Shown: positions 10,557 to 19,513, counted from the first letter of the stretch. The stretch: DNA of 64,000 bases from Methylorubrum populi (GCA_020741775.1 DYYG01000063.1:88429-152428), one strand, 5' to 3'. The notes: generated by a model not told the origin, from the sequence alone. Made by a program: numbers and translations.

Positions 10557-11690
10557 TCAACGATCCGCAGCCGATTCACGCCCGTCGCGGGCGCTCGACA
10601 TGGGAAGCAGGATCCGGAAGGCGGTGCGGCGGGGAACGGGATCGCATTCGACGATGCCCCCATGGTCGCCGACGATCTTGGCCACCAATGCAAGTCCGAG
10701 GCCGGAACCCTGCGCCTTGGTGGTGACGAACGGATCGAACAGGTCCGACAGCAGGTCGGGCGGGATGCCCGGCCCGTTGTCGCGCACCGCCACCTCGATC
10801 GGCAGGCTGACGCGCTCGCGGGAGCCGGGAATCTGGAGGCGAAGCCCGGTGCGGAAGGCGGTGGAGAGGGTGATCTCGCCCTCGACCGTATCCGTGCCGA
10901 TCGCTTCGGCCGCGTTCTTCACGAGGTTCAGGATCACCTGGATCAGCTGGTCCCTGTTGCCGAGGACGGGCGGCAAGGAGGGATCGTAATTCTCGACGAA
11001 GCGGATGTGACGGGCGAAGCCCGACTGCGCCGAGCGCTTCACCTGATCGAGCACACCGTGGACGTTGACCGGGCCGCGCTCCACCGGGCGCTCGTCGCCG
11101 AACAGCTCCATGCGCTCGACGATGCGCACAATCCTGTCGGATTCATCGCAGATGAGGCGGGTGAGCACCCGGTCCTCGTCGTCCCGCTCCTGTTCGAGCA
11201 ATTGCGCCGCGCCGCGGATGCCGGCGAGCGGGTTCTTGATCTCGTGGGCCAGCATGGCGCCCAGAGCCACCATCGAGCGGGCGGCGCCGCGATGGGTGAG
11301 CTGGCGGTTCATCTTGTCGGCGATGGTGCGCTCCTGGAGCATCAGCACCACCGAATCGTCCTCGTCTCGCAGGGGCGTGGCGAAGACGTCGACGCTGCGC
11401 TCCTGGCCCGAGCGCGGCTGAACCAGCTCGACGCGGTATTCCGAGACGCTGGAGCGCCGCCGCCGCACCTCGGCCACCAGGGCGATGATCGGGGAGGAAA
11501 ACGGGATGATGTCGCGCAGCCGCCCCCGCAGCATCAGCCGGGCGGAGGCGTCGAAGAACAGCTCGGCGGCGTGATTGACTCTGAGGATGCGCTCGTCCGG
11601 GCCGATGGTGAGCACCGGCAGAGGCAGGGAATTCAAGACCGCTTCCGCCGCCGGAAGCGATTCGGGCGGGGGTTCGTCTGGGAAGGACAT
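10557..11690 (-). CDS. ntrB: Nitrogen regulation sensor kinase NtrB
   Basis: Cytoplasmic histidine kinase/phosphatase acting on NtrC, normally controlled by PII. 377 residues with no membrane span. An N-terminal PAS domain (about 15-130) precedes HisKA with the H-box MLAHEIKNPLAGIRGAAQLL (near 153). The HATPase has NLVKNAAEAI, DNGPGIP and GSGLGLALV. The ATG overlaps the dusB stop by one base (TGATG), so the two are translationally coupled. Confidence 0.95.
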   Translation of the reverse strand: MSFPDEPPPESLPAAEAVLNSLPLPVLTIGPDERILRVNHAAELFFDASARLMLRGRLRDIIPFSSPIIALVAEVRRRRSSVSEYRVELVQPRSGQERSVDVFATPLRDEDDSVVLMLQERTIADKMNRQLTHRGAARSMVALGAMLAHEIKNPLAGIRGAAQLLEQERDDEDRVLTRLICDESDRIVRIVERMELFGDERPVERGPVNVHGVLDQVKRSAQSGFARHIRFVENYDPSLPPVLGNRDQLIQVILNLVKNAAEAIGTDTVEGEITLSTAFRTGLRLQIPGSRERVSLPIEVAVRDNGPGIPPDLLSDLFDPFVTTKAQGSGLGLALVAKIVGDHGGIVECDPVPRRTAFRILLPMSSARDGRESAADR

Positions 11691-12718
11691 CAGGCCGCCT
11701 CGCCGAAGGGCGCATCCGCCGCTCCGGCCGGTTCGAGAAAAGCGCGGCGCAGGAGACGCAGCGCCTCCGCCGGATCGGTGGTGGTGACGAGGCGGCGCCG
11801 GTCGTCAGCGCCGAGGCCGCCGGCCGCATCGGCATAGGCGGCGAGATGCTTGCGGGCGTGGCGCACGCCCATGGACGCCCCGTAAAGTGCGATCAGGCCC
11901 TCGTAATGCGCGGCCGCGACCTCGGCCCGCTTCTCGGGCGAGAGCGGCAGCACCGTCTCGCCGGCCAACCCGGCGGCGATCTCGCCGACGAGCCACGGCC
12001 GGCCGACCGCCGCGCGCCCGATCATCACGCCGGTCGCGCCCGAAGCGGCGAGGCAGGCGCGCGCTTCCTCCAGGCCCATGATGTCGCCGTTGGCGATGAC
12101 GGGAAGACGCACCGCCTCCACCACCGACCGGATCGCCGACCAATCGGCTTGGCCCTTGTAGAATTGCTGCCGGGTGCGACCGTGAACGGTGACCCCGTTG
12201 AGGCCGAGCCCTTCGGCACGCCGGGCGAGGTCCGGCGCGTTGAGGCTCGCATGGTCCCAGCCAAGGCGCATCTTCACCGTGACCGGGACATCCACCGCGC
12301 CGCGCACTGCCGCCAGCAGCCGGGCGGCATGGTCGAGGTCGCGCATCAGAGCAGAGCCCGATTCGCCACCGGTCACGGTCTTGGCCGGACAGCCCATGTT
12401 GATGTCGATCGCATCCGCGCCGTTGGCGACGGCGATGCGGGCGGCCTCCGCCATCGGCTCCGGGGCACAGCCGGCAAGCTGGACCACGTGCGGCGTCACG
12501 CCCGAGCCGTCCGCCCGGACACGGGACTCGGCATCGCCTTTCGCAAGCTCCGCCGCCGCCACCATCTCGGAGACGACGGCGCTGGCGCCGAGCCCCTGCG
12601 CGAGACGGCGCATATGCAGGTCGGTGACGCCCGAGAGCGGCGCCAGCAGAACGGGCGGACGTGCCGCCCCTTCTTCACCCCCGGAGCGCAGGACGCTCAA
12701 ATATTGGCCAGCTGTCAT
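11690..12718 (-). CDS. dusB: tRNA dihydrouridine synthase DusB (NifR3)
   Basis: FMN-dependent tRNA U-to-D reductase; historically NifR3, first gene of rhizobial/rhodobacterial ntr operons. 342 residues from the ATG at 12718; a TTG at 12727 adds three residues and is the only alternative. The TIM-barrel carries LAPLSGVTDLHMRR, the family motif DINMGCPAKTVTGGESGSAL with the catalytic Cys, and VHGRTRQQFYKG for tRNA/FMN binding. A candidate promoter and a perfect 12-bp palindrome overlap its start region. It is divergent from ispDF. Confidence 0.94.
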   Translation of the reverse strand: MTAGQYLSVLRSGGEEGAARPPVLLAPLSGVTDLHMRRLAQGLGASAVVSEMVAAAELAKGDAESRVRADGSGVTPHVVQLAGCAPEPMAEAARIAVANGADAIDINMGCPAKTVTGGESGSALMRDLDHAARLLAAVRGAVDVPVTVKMRLGWDHASLNAPDLARRAEGLGLNGVTVHGRTRQQFYKGQADWSAIRSVVEAVRLPVIANGDIMGLEEARACLAASGATGVMIGRAAVGRPWLVGEIAAGLAGETVLPLSPEKRAEVAAAHYEGLIALYGASMGVRHARKHLAAYADAAGGLGADDRRRLVTTTDPAEALRLLRRAFLEPAGAADAPFGEAA

Positions 12719-12755
12719 TGTGCACAATAAATAGCCAAGCGGCAGGCAGACGCAA
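12717..12755 (-). promoter_or_regulatory. Candidate dusB-ntr promoter with overlapping palindromic operator
   Basis: On the minus strand TTGCGT (12755-12750), a 16-bp spacer and TATTTA (12733-12728) form a reasonable sigma-70-like promoter. Its predicted start, near 12721, is only about 3 nt before the dusB ATG, suggesting a nearly leaderless transcript. The perfect palindrome ATTGTGCACAAT (12717-12728) covers the -10 edge, predicted start site and start codon, an ideal place for a repressor. The sequence is seen; promoter and operator roles are inferred. Confidence 0.4.
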
Positions 12756-12834
12756 GCGCCGCCTGCGTTTGCCTTCGCTCAATCCGACGCATAAGAGCGC
12801 GGCGTCCCCAATTCTTTGACGTTCGAGGCCCAGC

Positions 12835-14166
12835 ATGTCCGACCACGCCGCGCGGCAGCCGGGAGGCTCACAGGGGCACGTCGTCGCGGCCGTCGTCGTC
12901 GCCGCCGGCAAGGGCCTGCGCGTGGGCGGCGACCTGCCCAAGCAATATCGCCGCGTCGGTGGCCGGGCAGTGCTGACGCGGACCCTCGCGGCCCTGGCGG
13001 GCTCCGACCGCATCGCGCGGATCCAGCCGGTGATCGCGCCCGATGCGCAGGATTTCTACCGGGAATGTCTCGCCGATCTCGACCCCGGCCATCGCGAGAA
13101 GCTGGCGGAGCCGGTGCCGGGCGGCGCAACCCGCCAGCAATCGGTGGCGGCCGGGCTCGAAGGACTGGCGCGCTCCGGCCAGCCGGATCTCGTGCTGGTC
13201 CACGACGCGGCGCGTCCCTTCGTCGACGACGCGCTGATCGCCCGCGCCGTGTCCGCGGGGGCGGAGCACGGCGCGGCCGTGCCGGGCGTGGCGGTCTCCG
13301 ACACCATCAAGCTCGTGGAAGAGATCGCGCCGGGAATCGGCCGCGTCCACGAGACGCCGGCCCGCGAGAAGCTGCGCGCGGTGCAGACCCCGCAGAGCTT
13401 CCGCTTCGGTCCGCTCCTCGATGCCCATCGCAAGGCGGTGGCGGAGGGGCGCGACGGCTTCACCGATGACGGCGCGCTGGCGGAATGGGCCGGATTGCCG
13501 GTGGTGGTGTTCGAGGGCGATGCCCGCAACAGGAAGATCACCCAGGCGGCGGACCTGATCGACGCGGATCGGGCTTTCTCCGGCCGGGCTTCCTCTGAAA
13601 CCGCGCCCGCGATATCTGAAGACCCCATGACCACTTACGTGACCCGCCTCGGCACCGGCTTCGATGTTCACGCCTTCACGGAGGGCGACCATGTCTGGCT
13701 CGGCGGCGTGAAAATCCCGGCGGACCGGGGCGTGCTCGCCCATTCCGACGGCGACGTGGCGCTGCACGCGCTGACCGATGCGCTGCTCGGCGCCATCGCC
13801 GACGGCGATATCGGCACGCATTTCCCGCCCTCCGACGAGAAGTGGCGCGGGGCCGCCTCCGACCAGTTCCTCGCCCATGCCTGCCAGCTGGTGCGGGCGC
13901 GCGGCGGCAAGATCGACCATCTCGACGTGACCGTTCTCGCCGAGGCCCCGCGCATCGGCCAGCACCGCGACGCGATCCGCGCGCGCATCGCCGAGGTCGC
14001 GGGCGTGCCGCTCTCCTCGGTGTCGATCAAGGCGACGACGACGGAGAAGCTCGGCTTCGTCGGCCGGGCCGAGGGGCTCGCCGCCCAGGCCGCCGCCACG
14101 GTTCGCCTGCCGGAGATCCCGGCGGAGATCGAGACCGAAGCGGAGACCAACGAGCGCCGTTCGTGA
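12835..14166 (+). CDS. ispDF: Bifunctional IspD/IspF isoprenoid enzyme
   Basis: MEP-pathway fusion of MEP cytidylyltransferase (IspD) and MECDP synthase (IspF). 443 residues. The IspD half (about 15-240) starts VVVAAGKGLRVGGDLPKQYR and contains VHDAARPFVDD. The IspF half begins near residue 265 at an internal ATG (13627) with GTGFDVHAF (the metal-binding DxH), AHSDGDVALHALTDALLGA and DGDIGTHFPPSD. Such fusions are common in alphaproteobacteria. GAGG at 12825-12828 lies 6 nt before the ATG. Its stop overlaps the start of the next gene. Confidence 0.96.
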   Translation: MSDHAARQPGGSQGHVVAAVVVAAGKGLRVGGDLPKQYRRVGGRAVLTRTLAALAGSDRIARIQPVIAPDAQDFYRECLADLDPGHREKLAEPVPGGATRQQSVAAGLEGLARSGQPDLVLVHDAARPFVDDALIARAVSAGAEHGAAVPGVAVSDTIKLVEEIAPGIGRVHETPAREKLRAVQTPQSFRFGPLLDAHRKAVAEGRDGFTDDGALAEWAGLPVVVFEGDARNRKITQAADLIDADRAFSGRASSETAPAISEDPMTTYVTRLGTGFDVHAFTEGDHVWLGGVKIPADRGVLAHSDGDVALHALTDALLGAIADGDIGTHFPPSDEKWRGAASDQFLAHACQLVRARGGKIDHLDVTVLAEAPRIGQHRDAIRARIAEVAGVPLSSVSIKATTTEKLGFVGRAEGLAAQAAATVRLPEIPAEIETEAETNERRS

Positions 14167-14684
14167 TCGAGGACGCCGCCCTGCTCGCCCGCGCCGAGGC
14201 GCTGGTGCGGGCCTATGCGGCGGCGAAGCAGCGTCTCGTGACCGCCGAATCCTGCACCGGCGGCCTCGTCGCAGGTCTGCTCACGGCGGTGCCTGGTTCC
14301 TCGGCGGTGATGGAGCGCGGCTTCGTCACCTATTCCAACGAGGCCAAGGCCGAAGCCATCGGCGTGCCGATGGACATGATCCTGCGGCACGGCGCGGTGA
14401 GCGAACCGGTCGCCCGCGCCATGGCGGACGGTGCGCTCGCTGCGTCTCGGGCGGAGGTCGCCGTCTCGGTGACCGGCATCGCCGGGCCGGGCGGCGGCAG
14501 TGCGGACAAGCCGGTCGGCCTTGTGCATTTCGGGTTGGCGGTGCGAGGCGGACCCACCCGCCACGCCGAGCGCCGCTTCGGCGATCTCGGCCGCGCGGAA
14601 ATCCGGCGGCTCTCGGTGGCGGAGGCGCTGGCGCTGCTCGAATCCGTCGACCTCGCTCGGGCGCCATCGGGCCGAACCGGCTGA
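14163..14684 (+). CDS. CinA C-terminal domain protein (PncC-type nicotinamide-nucleotide amidase)
   Basis: 173-residue single-domain protein of the CinA C-terminal/PncC family, which deamidates NMN to NaMN in pyridine nucleotide recycling. Key motifs are TAESCTGGLVAGLLT (about 28-42), GFVTYSNEAK and SVTGIAGPGGGSADKPVG. The GTG start overlaps the ispDF stop (GTGA), arguing for coupled translation; no upstream competence-domain half is present. The family is clear; the amidase activity follows from family knowledge. Confidence 0.88.
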   Translation: MIEDAALLARAEALVRAYAAAKQRLVTAESCTGGLVAGLLTAVPGSSAVMERGFVTYSNEAKAEAIGVPMDMILRHGAVSEPVARAMADGALAASRAEVAVSVTGIAGPGGGSADKPVGLVHFGLAVRGGPTRHAERRFGDLGRAEIRRLSVAEALALLESVDLARAPSGRTG

Positions 14685-14708
14685 GCGCAACTCTTCGAGC
14701 CTGATTGT

Positions 14709-14799
14709 ATCCTGAGCTGCGCCGCGAAGCAGAGCCTCGAAGGACGACACAGTCATCCTCCGTAGGATCCTTCGGGAGTGCTGGGCGGCCGCTCAGGAT
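14709..14799. repeat. Large imperfect palindromic intergenic repeat, copy 1
   Basis: Arms 14709-14744 and 14768-14799 are inverted repeats of each other, both running from ATCCTGAG to CGAAGGA, with a 23-nt loop. It fills the gap between converging cinA and the molybdopterin subunit gene, so it may also act as a terminator. The motif GCCTCGAAG is shared with a second element at 18901-19019. Similar palindromic elements are abundant in Rhizobiales genomes. Confidence 0.65.
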
Positions 14800-14835
14800 G
14801 AGGAGCGAATCGGGGACTGCGCCTCGCGGCGAGGC

Positions 14836-17079
14836 TCACCCCAACAGCAGGTCCAGCGTGATCGGTGTCTTGCGCACGCGGATGCCGGTGGCGTGATAGA
14901 CGGCGTTGGCGATGGCGCCTGCCGTGCCGGTAATGCCGATCTCGCCCACGCCCTTGATGCCGAGGGGATTCACGTGCGGGTCGTACTCCTCGACCAGAAT
15001 CGCCTCGATGGCGGGCACGTCGGCATTCACCGGCACATGGTATTCGCCGAGATTGGCGTTCATGACCCGGCCCGAGCGGGGATCGAGCACGGCATTCTCG
15101 TGCAGGGCGAAGGACACGCCCCAGATCATGCCGCCGTAATACTGGCTGGTGACGAGACGCGGATTGACGATCCGACCGGCGGCGAAGGCGCCGACGAGCC
15201 GCGTCACCCGGATCTGGCCGAGATCGGGATCGACGCTGACCTCGGCGAAAACGGCACCGTGGGAATGCATGGCATAGGCCTCGCGCGAGGCCGAATCCGG
15301 CGCCGCCTTGCCCTCGGCCGAGACCGAGGCGCGGCCCGCGCGCGCGAGAATGTCGGCGAACGATTCGCCGCGGCCCTCGTCATCCCGGCGCAGCAATCGG
15401 CCGCCCCTGGCGAACACGCCGGCATTGCCCGCGCCGTAGAGCGGCGAGCGCTCGTCACCGGTGGCAAGCTCGGCGAGCTGCGCCAGCACGGCGCTGGTGG
15501 CGGAATGGATCGCGGAGCCGGCGGTGGCGGTATGGGCCGAGCCTCCGGCGATGCCGGCATTCGGCAGGTCGGAGCGGCCGCTCTGGAAGTCGAGTTGGGC
15601 GAGGTCGATCCCGAGCCCGTCGGCGGCGATCTGGGCCAGGGCGGTCCAGGCGCCCTGGCCCATGTCATGGGCGCCGAGCGCGACCGTGCCGGTGCCGTCG
15701 GCGCGGATCTCGGCCCGCGCCTCGGCCTGCATCATCAGCGCCGGGAACAGGGCGGTGCCGACCCCGTAGCCGACCAACCGCCCGGCGGAATCGCGCATGG
15801 AGCGCGGCGCCTTCGCCCGCTTGTCCCAGCCGAACCGGGCCGCCCCCTGCGCGTAGCACTCCCGCAGCGCCTTGGAGGAGAAGGGCCGGCCGGAGATCGG
15901 CTCGGCCTCGGCGTAGTTCTTCAGGCGGAAGTCCAGCGGGTCGAGGCCGCAGGCCTCCGCCATCTCGTCGATGGCGCCTTCCAGCGCGACGCTGCCCGAG
16001 GCTTCCCCCGGCGCCCGCATGAAGAGCGGCGTCCCGGTATCGACCCGCACGCCCGAATGGCCGGTCGAGACGGCGGGCGCCGCGTAGAGGTAGCGGGAGA
16101 GGGCGCTGGCCGGTTCGTAGAAATCGTCGAAGCTGCTCGTCGCGGTCAGGGTGTGGTGATCGAGGGCGGTGAGCGCCCCGGACGCGTCGGTCCCGAGGCG
16201 CAGGGTCTGGCGGGTCTCGGCCCGGTGCCCCACGGGACCGAACATCTGCTCCCGGCGCAGCACCAGCTTGACCGGGCGTCCGACGAGCTTGGCCGCCATC
16301 ACCCCGAGCACTTGCGGGCCGGACAGCAACCCCTTCGAGCCGAAGCCGCCGCCGAGGAAGGGCGAGCGCACGAGGATGTTCTTCGGATCGAGGCCGAACA
16401 GGGCGGCGAGCCGCATCTGCGCCATGCCCAGGCCCTGGCTCGGCGTATCGACGATTAGCCGGTCGCCGTCCCATTGCGCCACGATGGCGTGCGGTTCGAG
16501 GGCGTTGTGATACTGCGCCGCCGTCTCGTAGACGGTCTCGATACGCCGCTCGGCCTCGGCCAGCCCGGCCTCGACATCGCCACGGGAGGCGCGCGCCTTA
16601 TCGCCGGCCCCGACCGCATCCGGCTCCTGCGGCGCTTCCACGTCGAGACCGATCCGAGCCGGCTCGACCGCGTAGCGCGGGGCCAGCAACTCGGCCCCCT
16701 CGGTCGCGGCCTCCAGGGTCTCCGCAATCACCACGGCGATCGGTTGATGCGCGTAGCGGACCTGATCGCTCTGCAGCAGATCGAGCCGGAACATGAAGGG
16801 ATTGTCCTTCGCATCCGGATCCTGGGCGAGCTTCGGCGCATTGGCGCCGGTCATCACCGCGACGACGCCGGGATGACCCTTCGCCGCCGCCACATCGAGA
16901 TGGGTCACCCGGCCCCGGGCGATGCGGCTCACCGCCACCACCGCGTGGAGCAGGCCCTCCGGCCGGTTGTCGGCGGCGTAGGTCGCGGCGCCGGTGACCT
17001 TCAGGATGCCATCGCGGCGGGTCAGCGGCTGGCCGATGCTCGACCCGTGGCGGGCCTGCTCATAGGCGATATCAGGCAT
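14836..17079 (-). CDS. Xanthine dehydrogenase-family molybdopterin-binding subunit (PaoC-like)
   Basis: Catalytic Mo-cofactor subunit of a three-subunit molybdenum hydroxylase, probably an aldehyde oxidoreductase of the PaoABC type. 747 residues. It starts IGQPLTRRDGILKVTGAATY, typical of the family; the Mo-pterin region includes PFLGGGFGSKG and APGEASGSVALEGAIDEMA; the catalytic Glu is in the C-terminal KGVGEIGITGTAGAI. The ATG overlaps the end of the FAD subunit gene by 8 bp. Gene order is FeS-FAD-Mo, as in paoABC. Substrate is not determinable. Confidence 0.88.
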   Translation of the reverse strand: MPDIAYEQARHGSSIGQPLTRRDGILKVTGAATYAADNRPEGLLHAVVAVSRIARGRVTHLDVAAAKGHPGVVAVMTGANAPKLAQDPDAKDNPFMFRLDLLQSDQVRYAHQPIAVVIAETLEAATEGAELLAPRYAVEPARIGLDVEAPQEPDAVGAGDKARASRGDVEAGLAEAERRIETVYETAAQYHNALEPHAIVAQWDGDRLIVDTPSQGLGMAQMRLAALFGLDPKNILVRSPFLGGGFGSKGLLSGPQVLGVMAAKLVGRPVKLVLRREQMFGPVGHRAETRQTLRLGTDASGALTALDHHTLTATSSFDDFYEPASALSRYLYAAPAVSTGHSGVRVDTGTPLFMRAPGEASGSVALEGAIDEMAEACGLDPLDFRLKNYAEAEPISGRPFSSKALRECYAQGAARFGWDKRAKAPRSMRDSAGRLVGYGVGTALFPALMMQAEARAEIRADGTGTVALGAHDMGQGAWTALAQIAADGLGIDLAQLDFQSGRSDLPNAGIAGGSAHTATAGSAIHSATSAVLAQLAELATGDERSPLYGAGNAGVFARGGRLLRRDDEGRGESFADILARAGRASVSAEGKAAPDSASREAYAMHSHGAVFAEVSVDPDLGQIRVTRLVGAFAAGRIVNPRLVTSQYYGGMIWGVSFALHENAVLDPRSGRVMNANLGEYHVPVNADVPAIEAILVEEYDPHVNPLGIKGVGEIGITGTAGAIANAVYHATGIRVRKTPITLDLLLG

Positions 17080-18124
17080 GGAGCGCGCTCCCGTCAGCGA
17101 AGGCGGAGGCCGGCAGGGCGGGCATACGCTCCGGAGTGCCGGCGGCGGCGAGGGTAAGCGTCCGCACGATCAGGCGGCGGGCAAGCTCGATCTTGAAGGC
17201 GTTGTCGCCCGACGGCCGGGCCTCGGCCAAAGCCGCATCGGCCGCCGCGCGGAAGCTCGCCTCGCCCGGCTCGGCGCCGGCCAGAACCACCTCGGCGGCG
17301 CGGGCGCGCCAGGGCTTGAGGGCGACGCCGCCAAGCGCCAGCCGCGCCGCGCCGATCCGCCCGCCCTCAAGGCGCAGCGCAGCAGACGCCGAGACCACCG
17401 CGAAGGCGTAGGAGGTGCGGTCGCGGATCTTGAGGTAGCGTGAATGGCCGGCGAAGGCGGCGGCGTCTTCCGGAAGGCGGAGGGAGACGATCATCTCCCC
17501 CGGCTCCAGCACCGTCTCCCGCTCCGGCGCGTCGCCGGGCAGGCGGTGGAAAGCATCGAGCGCCACCTCGCGGCTGCCGGCCTTCCCCGCGATCTCGACC
17601 ACGGCATCGAGGGCCACCAGCGGCACGCAGAGATCGGACGGGTGGGTGGCGATGCAGTGCTCGCTCCAGCCGAGCACGGCGTGGAGGCGGGTTTCACCGC
17701 CCCGCGCGTCGCAGCCGGCGCCGGGATCGCGCTTGTTGCAGGCACTCGCCGGATCGTAAAAATAGGGGCAGCGGGTACGCTGCATCAGGTTGCCGGCGAG
17801 CGTCGCGGCATTGCGCAACTGCGCGGAAGCCCCCGACAGAAGCGCCTCGGCCACGGCCGGGTAGGCGCGGGCAAATCCCGCGTCGTAGGCGAGGTCGCTG
17901 TTGCGCACGAGCGCGCCGACGCGATGCCCCCCGCCGGGCAGAGACTCGATCCGGTCGAGCCCGGGCAGATGCGTCACGTCCACGAGGCGCGTCGGGCGGG
18001 TGATCCCGCCCTTCATCAGGTCGAGCAGGTTGGTGCCGGCGGCGAGATAGGCGGCGCCCGGTTCGGCGGCCGCCGCGACGGCCTCGGCCACCGATCCGGC
18101 GCGGACGTAATCGAAGCGGTTCAC
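17072..18124 (-). CDS. FAD-binding subunit of molybdenum hydroxylase (PaoB-like)
   Basis: 350-residue FAD subunit. The GTG at 18124 (VNRFDYVRAG) overlaps the FeS-subunit stop as GTGA; the longer frame upstream only overlaps that gene. FAD loops are AAGTNLLDLMKGG and SGASAQLRNAATLAGNLMQR. The segment RCPYFYDPASACNKRDPGAG followed by CD supplies clustered cysteines like the extra [4Fe-4S] insertion of E. coli PaoB and related proteins. The CO-dehydrogenase flavoprotein C-terminal domain follows. It transfers electrons between the FeS and Mo subunits. Confidence 0.87.
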   Translation of the reverse strand: MNRFDYVRAGSVAEAVAAAAEPGAAYLAAGTNLLDLMKGGITRPTRLVDVTHLPGLDRIESLPGGGHRVGALVRNSDLAYDAGFARAYPAVAEALLSGASAQLRNAATLAGNLMQRTRCPYFYDPASACNKRDPGAGCDARGGETRLHAVLGWSEHCIATHPSDLCVPLVALDAVVEIAGKAGSREVALDAFHRLPGDAPERETVLEPGEMIVSLRLPEDAAAFAGHSRYLKIRDRTSYAFAVVSASAALRLEGGRIGAARLALGGVALKPWRARAAEVVLAGAEPGEASFRAAADAALAEARPSGDNAFKIELARRLIVRTLTLAAAGTPERMPALPASAFADGSALHA

Positions 18125-18615
18125 GCGGCCTCTCCCTGTTCGGCGGCGAGGCGCGCCTGGGCCTCGAGCACGGCCTGCGTGATGCCGATATAGGCACCGC
18201 AGCGGCAGAGATTGCCGCTCATGCCCTCCCGCACCCGCTCGGGATCGTCGCCGGCCTGTCCCTCGCGGATCAGCCCGACCGCGCTCATGATCTGGCCCGG
18301 CGTGCAGAAGCCGCATTGAAAGCCGTCATGGTCGATGAAGGCAGCCTGCACCGGATGCAGCGCGTCGCCCTGTGCCAAACCCTCAATGGTCAGCACATCT
18401 GCGCCGTCGAGGCTCACGGCCAGGGCGAGGCAGGAATTCACCCGCCGCCCGTTCACCAGCACCGTGCAGGCACCGCACTGGCCCCGGTCGCAGCCCTTCT
18501 TCGAGCCGGTGAGGTGAAGCCGTTCACGCAGGAGATCGAGGAGGGTCACGCGCGGATCATCGAGGTCGATCGCGCGGGTTTCACCGTTGACGGTGAGCGT
18601 GAGACTGAAGCTCAT
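18121..18615 (-). CDS. [2Fe-2S] subunit of molybdenum hydroxylase (PaoA-like)
   Basis: 164 residues from the ATG at 18615 (MSFSLTLTVNGE). The plant-type [2Fe-2S] cluster is in GCDRGQCGACTVLVNGRRVNSC, and the second all-helical cluster has CGFCTPGQIMS and GNLCRCGAY. Unlike E. coli PaoA no Tat signal is visible, so the complex is probably cytoplasmic. A GGGAG lies about 12 nt upstream. It is the first gene of the three-gene operon. Confidence 0.9.
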   Translation of the reverse strand: MSFSLTLTVNGETRAIDLDDPRVTLLDLLRERLHLTGSKKGCDRGQCGACTVLVNGRRVNSCLALAVSLDGADVLTIEGLAQGDALHPVQAAFIDHDGFQCGFCTPGQIMSAVGLIREGQAGDDPERVREGMSGNLCRCGAYIGITQAVLEAQARLAAEQGEAA

Positions 18616-19103
18616 GCGGAGAAGGCTCCCGGGCCCGCATCCTGTCTGGAAGCGTTTCAATTAGCCCGGCCGTTTCGCCCGACCAGTGCGGCAAGCTGAG
18701 GCAATAATGAGCAGTCGGCCCGGCTCTTCGCCCGCTCTTCCCTTCGTGAAGGCTCGGAGCCTGCTTCCGCCAAGCCTGTATCGAGCATCGTCGGCATTGT
18801 GGGGCCGCGCGGCGGAGCCCACCGAGTCTTCAGGCTTGCCGGGAGAGAAGGAACTCAGAGCCTGCCGACCCATCCGTCCTCGCACCCGTGACACACCTCA
18901 TGCCGAGGCGCCGCGACAGCGGCCTCGAAGCACGCGGCGACGCTTTTCCCGGCGGGCCGATGTCGTGGGATCGGCCTGCCGGGGTACGTCGAGGCTCACG
19001 CTGTCGCATCACCTCGGCAAGGGGAGCGTCGGGCTTTCCCAACTCACGGGCTCGAAGAGACTATCGGCTCGATCGGCCTGAATCCGTCTCACCGCGCCTT
19101 CCC
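18616..19103. other. Intergenic region with a palindromic repeat
   Basis: 488 bp between the FeS-subunit start and the DUF305 gene stop, with no credible coding sequence; short frames here have no family features. The right half holds the palindromic repeat at 18901-19019. The left half should contain the promoter of the molybdenum hydroxylase operon, but no convincing -35/-10 pair was found. Confidence 0.5.
18901..19019. repeat. Large imperfect palindromic intergenic repeat, copy 2
   Basis: Left arm 18901-18935 (starting TGCCGAGGCGCCGCGACAGC) and right arm 18984-19019 (ending CACCTCGGCA) are imperfect inverted repeats; both contain GCGACAGCG and GCCTCGA in the same order when one is reverse-complemented. 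The loop is about 48 nt. It shares GAG...GCGA...GCCTCGAAG with the copy at 14709-14799. Confidence 0.55.
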
Positions 19104-19487
19104 TCACTGCGCCTTGGCAGCCTCCTTCCGCTTCAGGAAGGCTTCCATCTGCGCGATCTCGGTATCCTGCGCCTTGACGATGTCCTCGGCGAGCTTGCGG
19201 ATCTCGGGATCCTTCGAATGTTCGAGGGCGATCCTGGCCATTGCGATGGCGCCGCGGTGATGCGGGATCATCCCGCGCACGAAATCGGCATCGACATCGT
19301 TGGTGTAGCGGATGTCCATCTCGCGATGCATCCGGGCATCCGCGTCGCGAAACGCCCGCGTCGCAGGCGTGTCGGCTGTGGCGGCGTTCACGTCCGATGG
19401 GCCGTGATGATGATGGTGCCCCTCCTCGGCGAAGGCCGGTCCGGCCAGGACCAGGGTGAGAAGGGTGGCAAGGGCGGCAGGCTTCAT
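19104..19487 (-). CDS. DUF305 family His-rich periplasmic protein
   Basis: 127 residues with a signal peptide (MKPAALATLLTLVLAGPAFA) followed by EEGHHHHHGP, a likely metal-binding stretch. The DUF305 core is DFVRGMIPHHRGAIAMARIAL with the HH pair and Met residues typical of the family, which is often linked to copper resistance loci. It ends in a charged helix (KRKEAAKAQ). It is the last gene of the metal-efflux operon, 26 nt after the preceding gene. The biochemical role is unproven. Confidence 0.85.
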   Translation of the reverse strand: MKPAALATLLTLVLAGPAFAEEGHHHHHGPSDVNAATADTPATRAFRDADARMHREMDIRYTNDVDADFVRGMIPHHRGAIAMARIALEHSKDPEIRKLAEDIVKAQDTEIAQMEAFLKRKEAAKAQ

Positions 19488-19513
19488 CGTGGCATTCTCT
19501 TCCGAAGTGGGGA

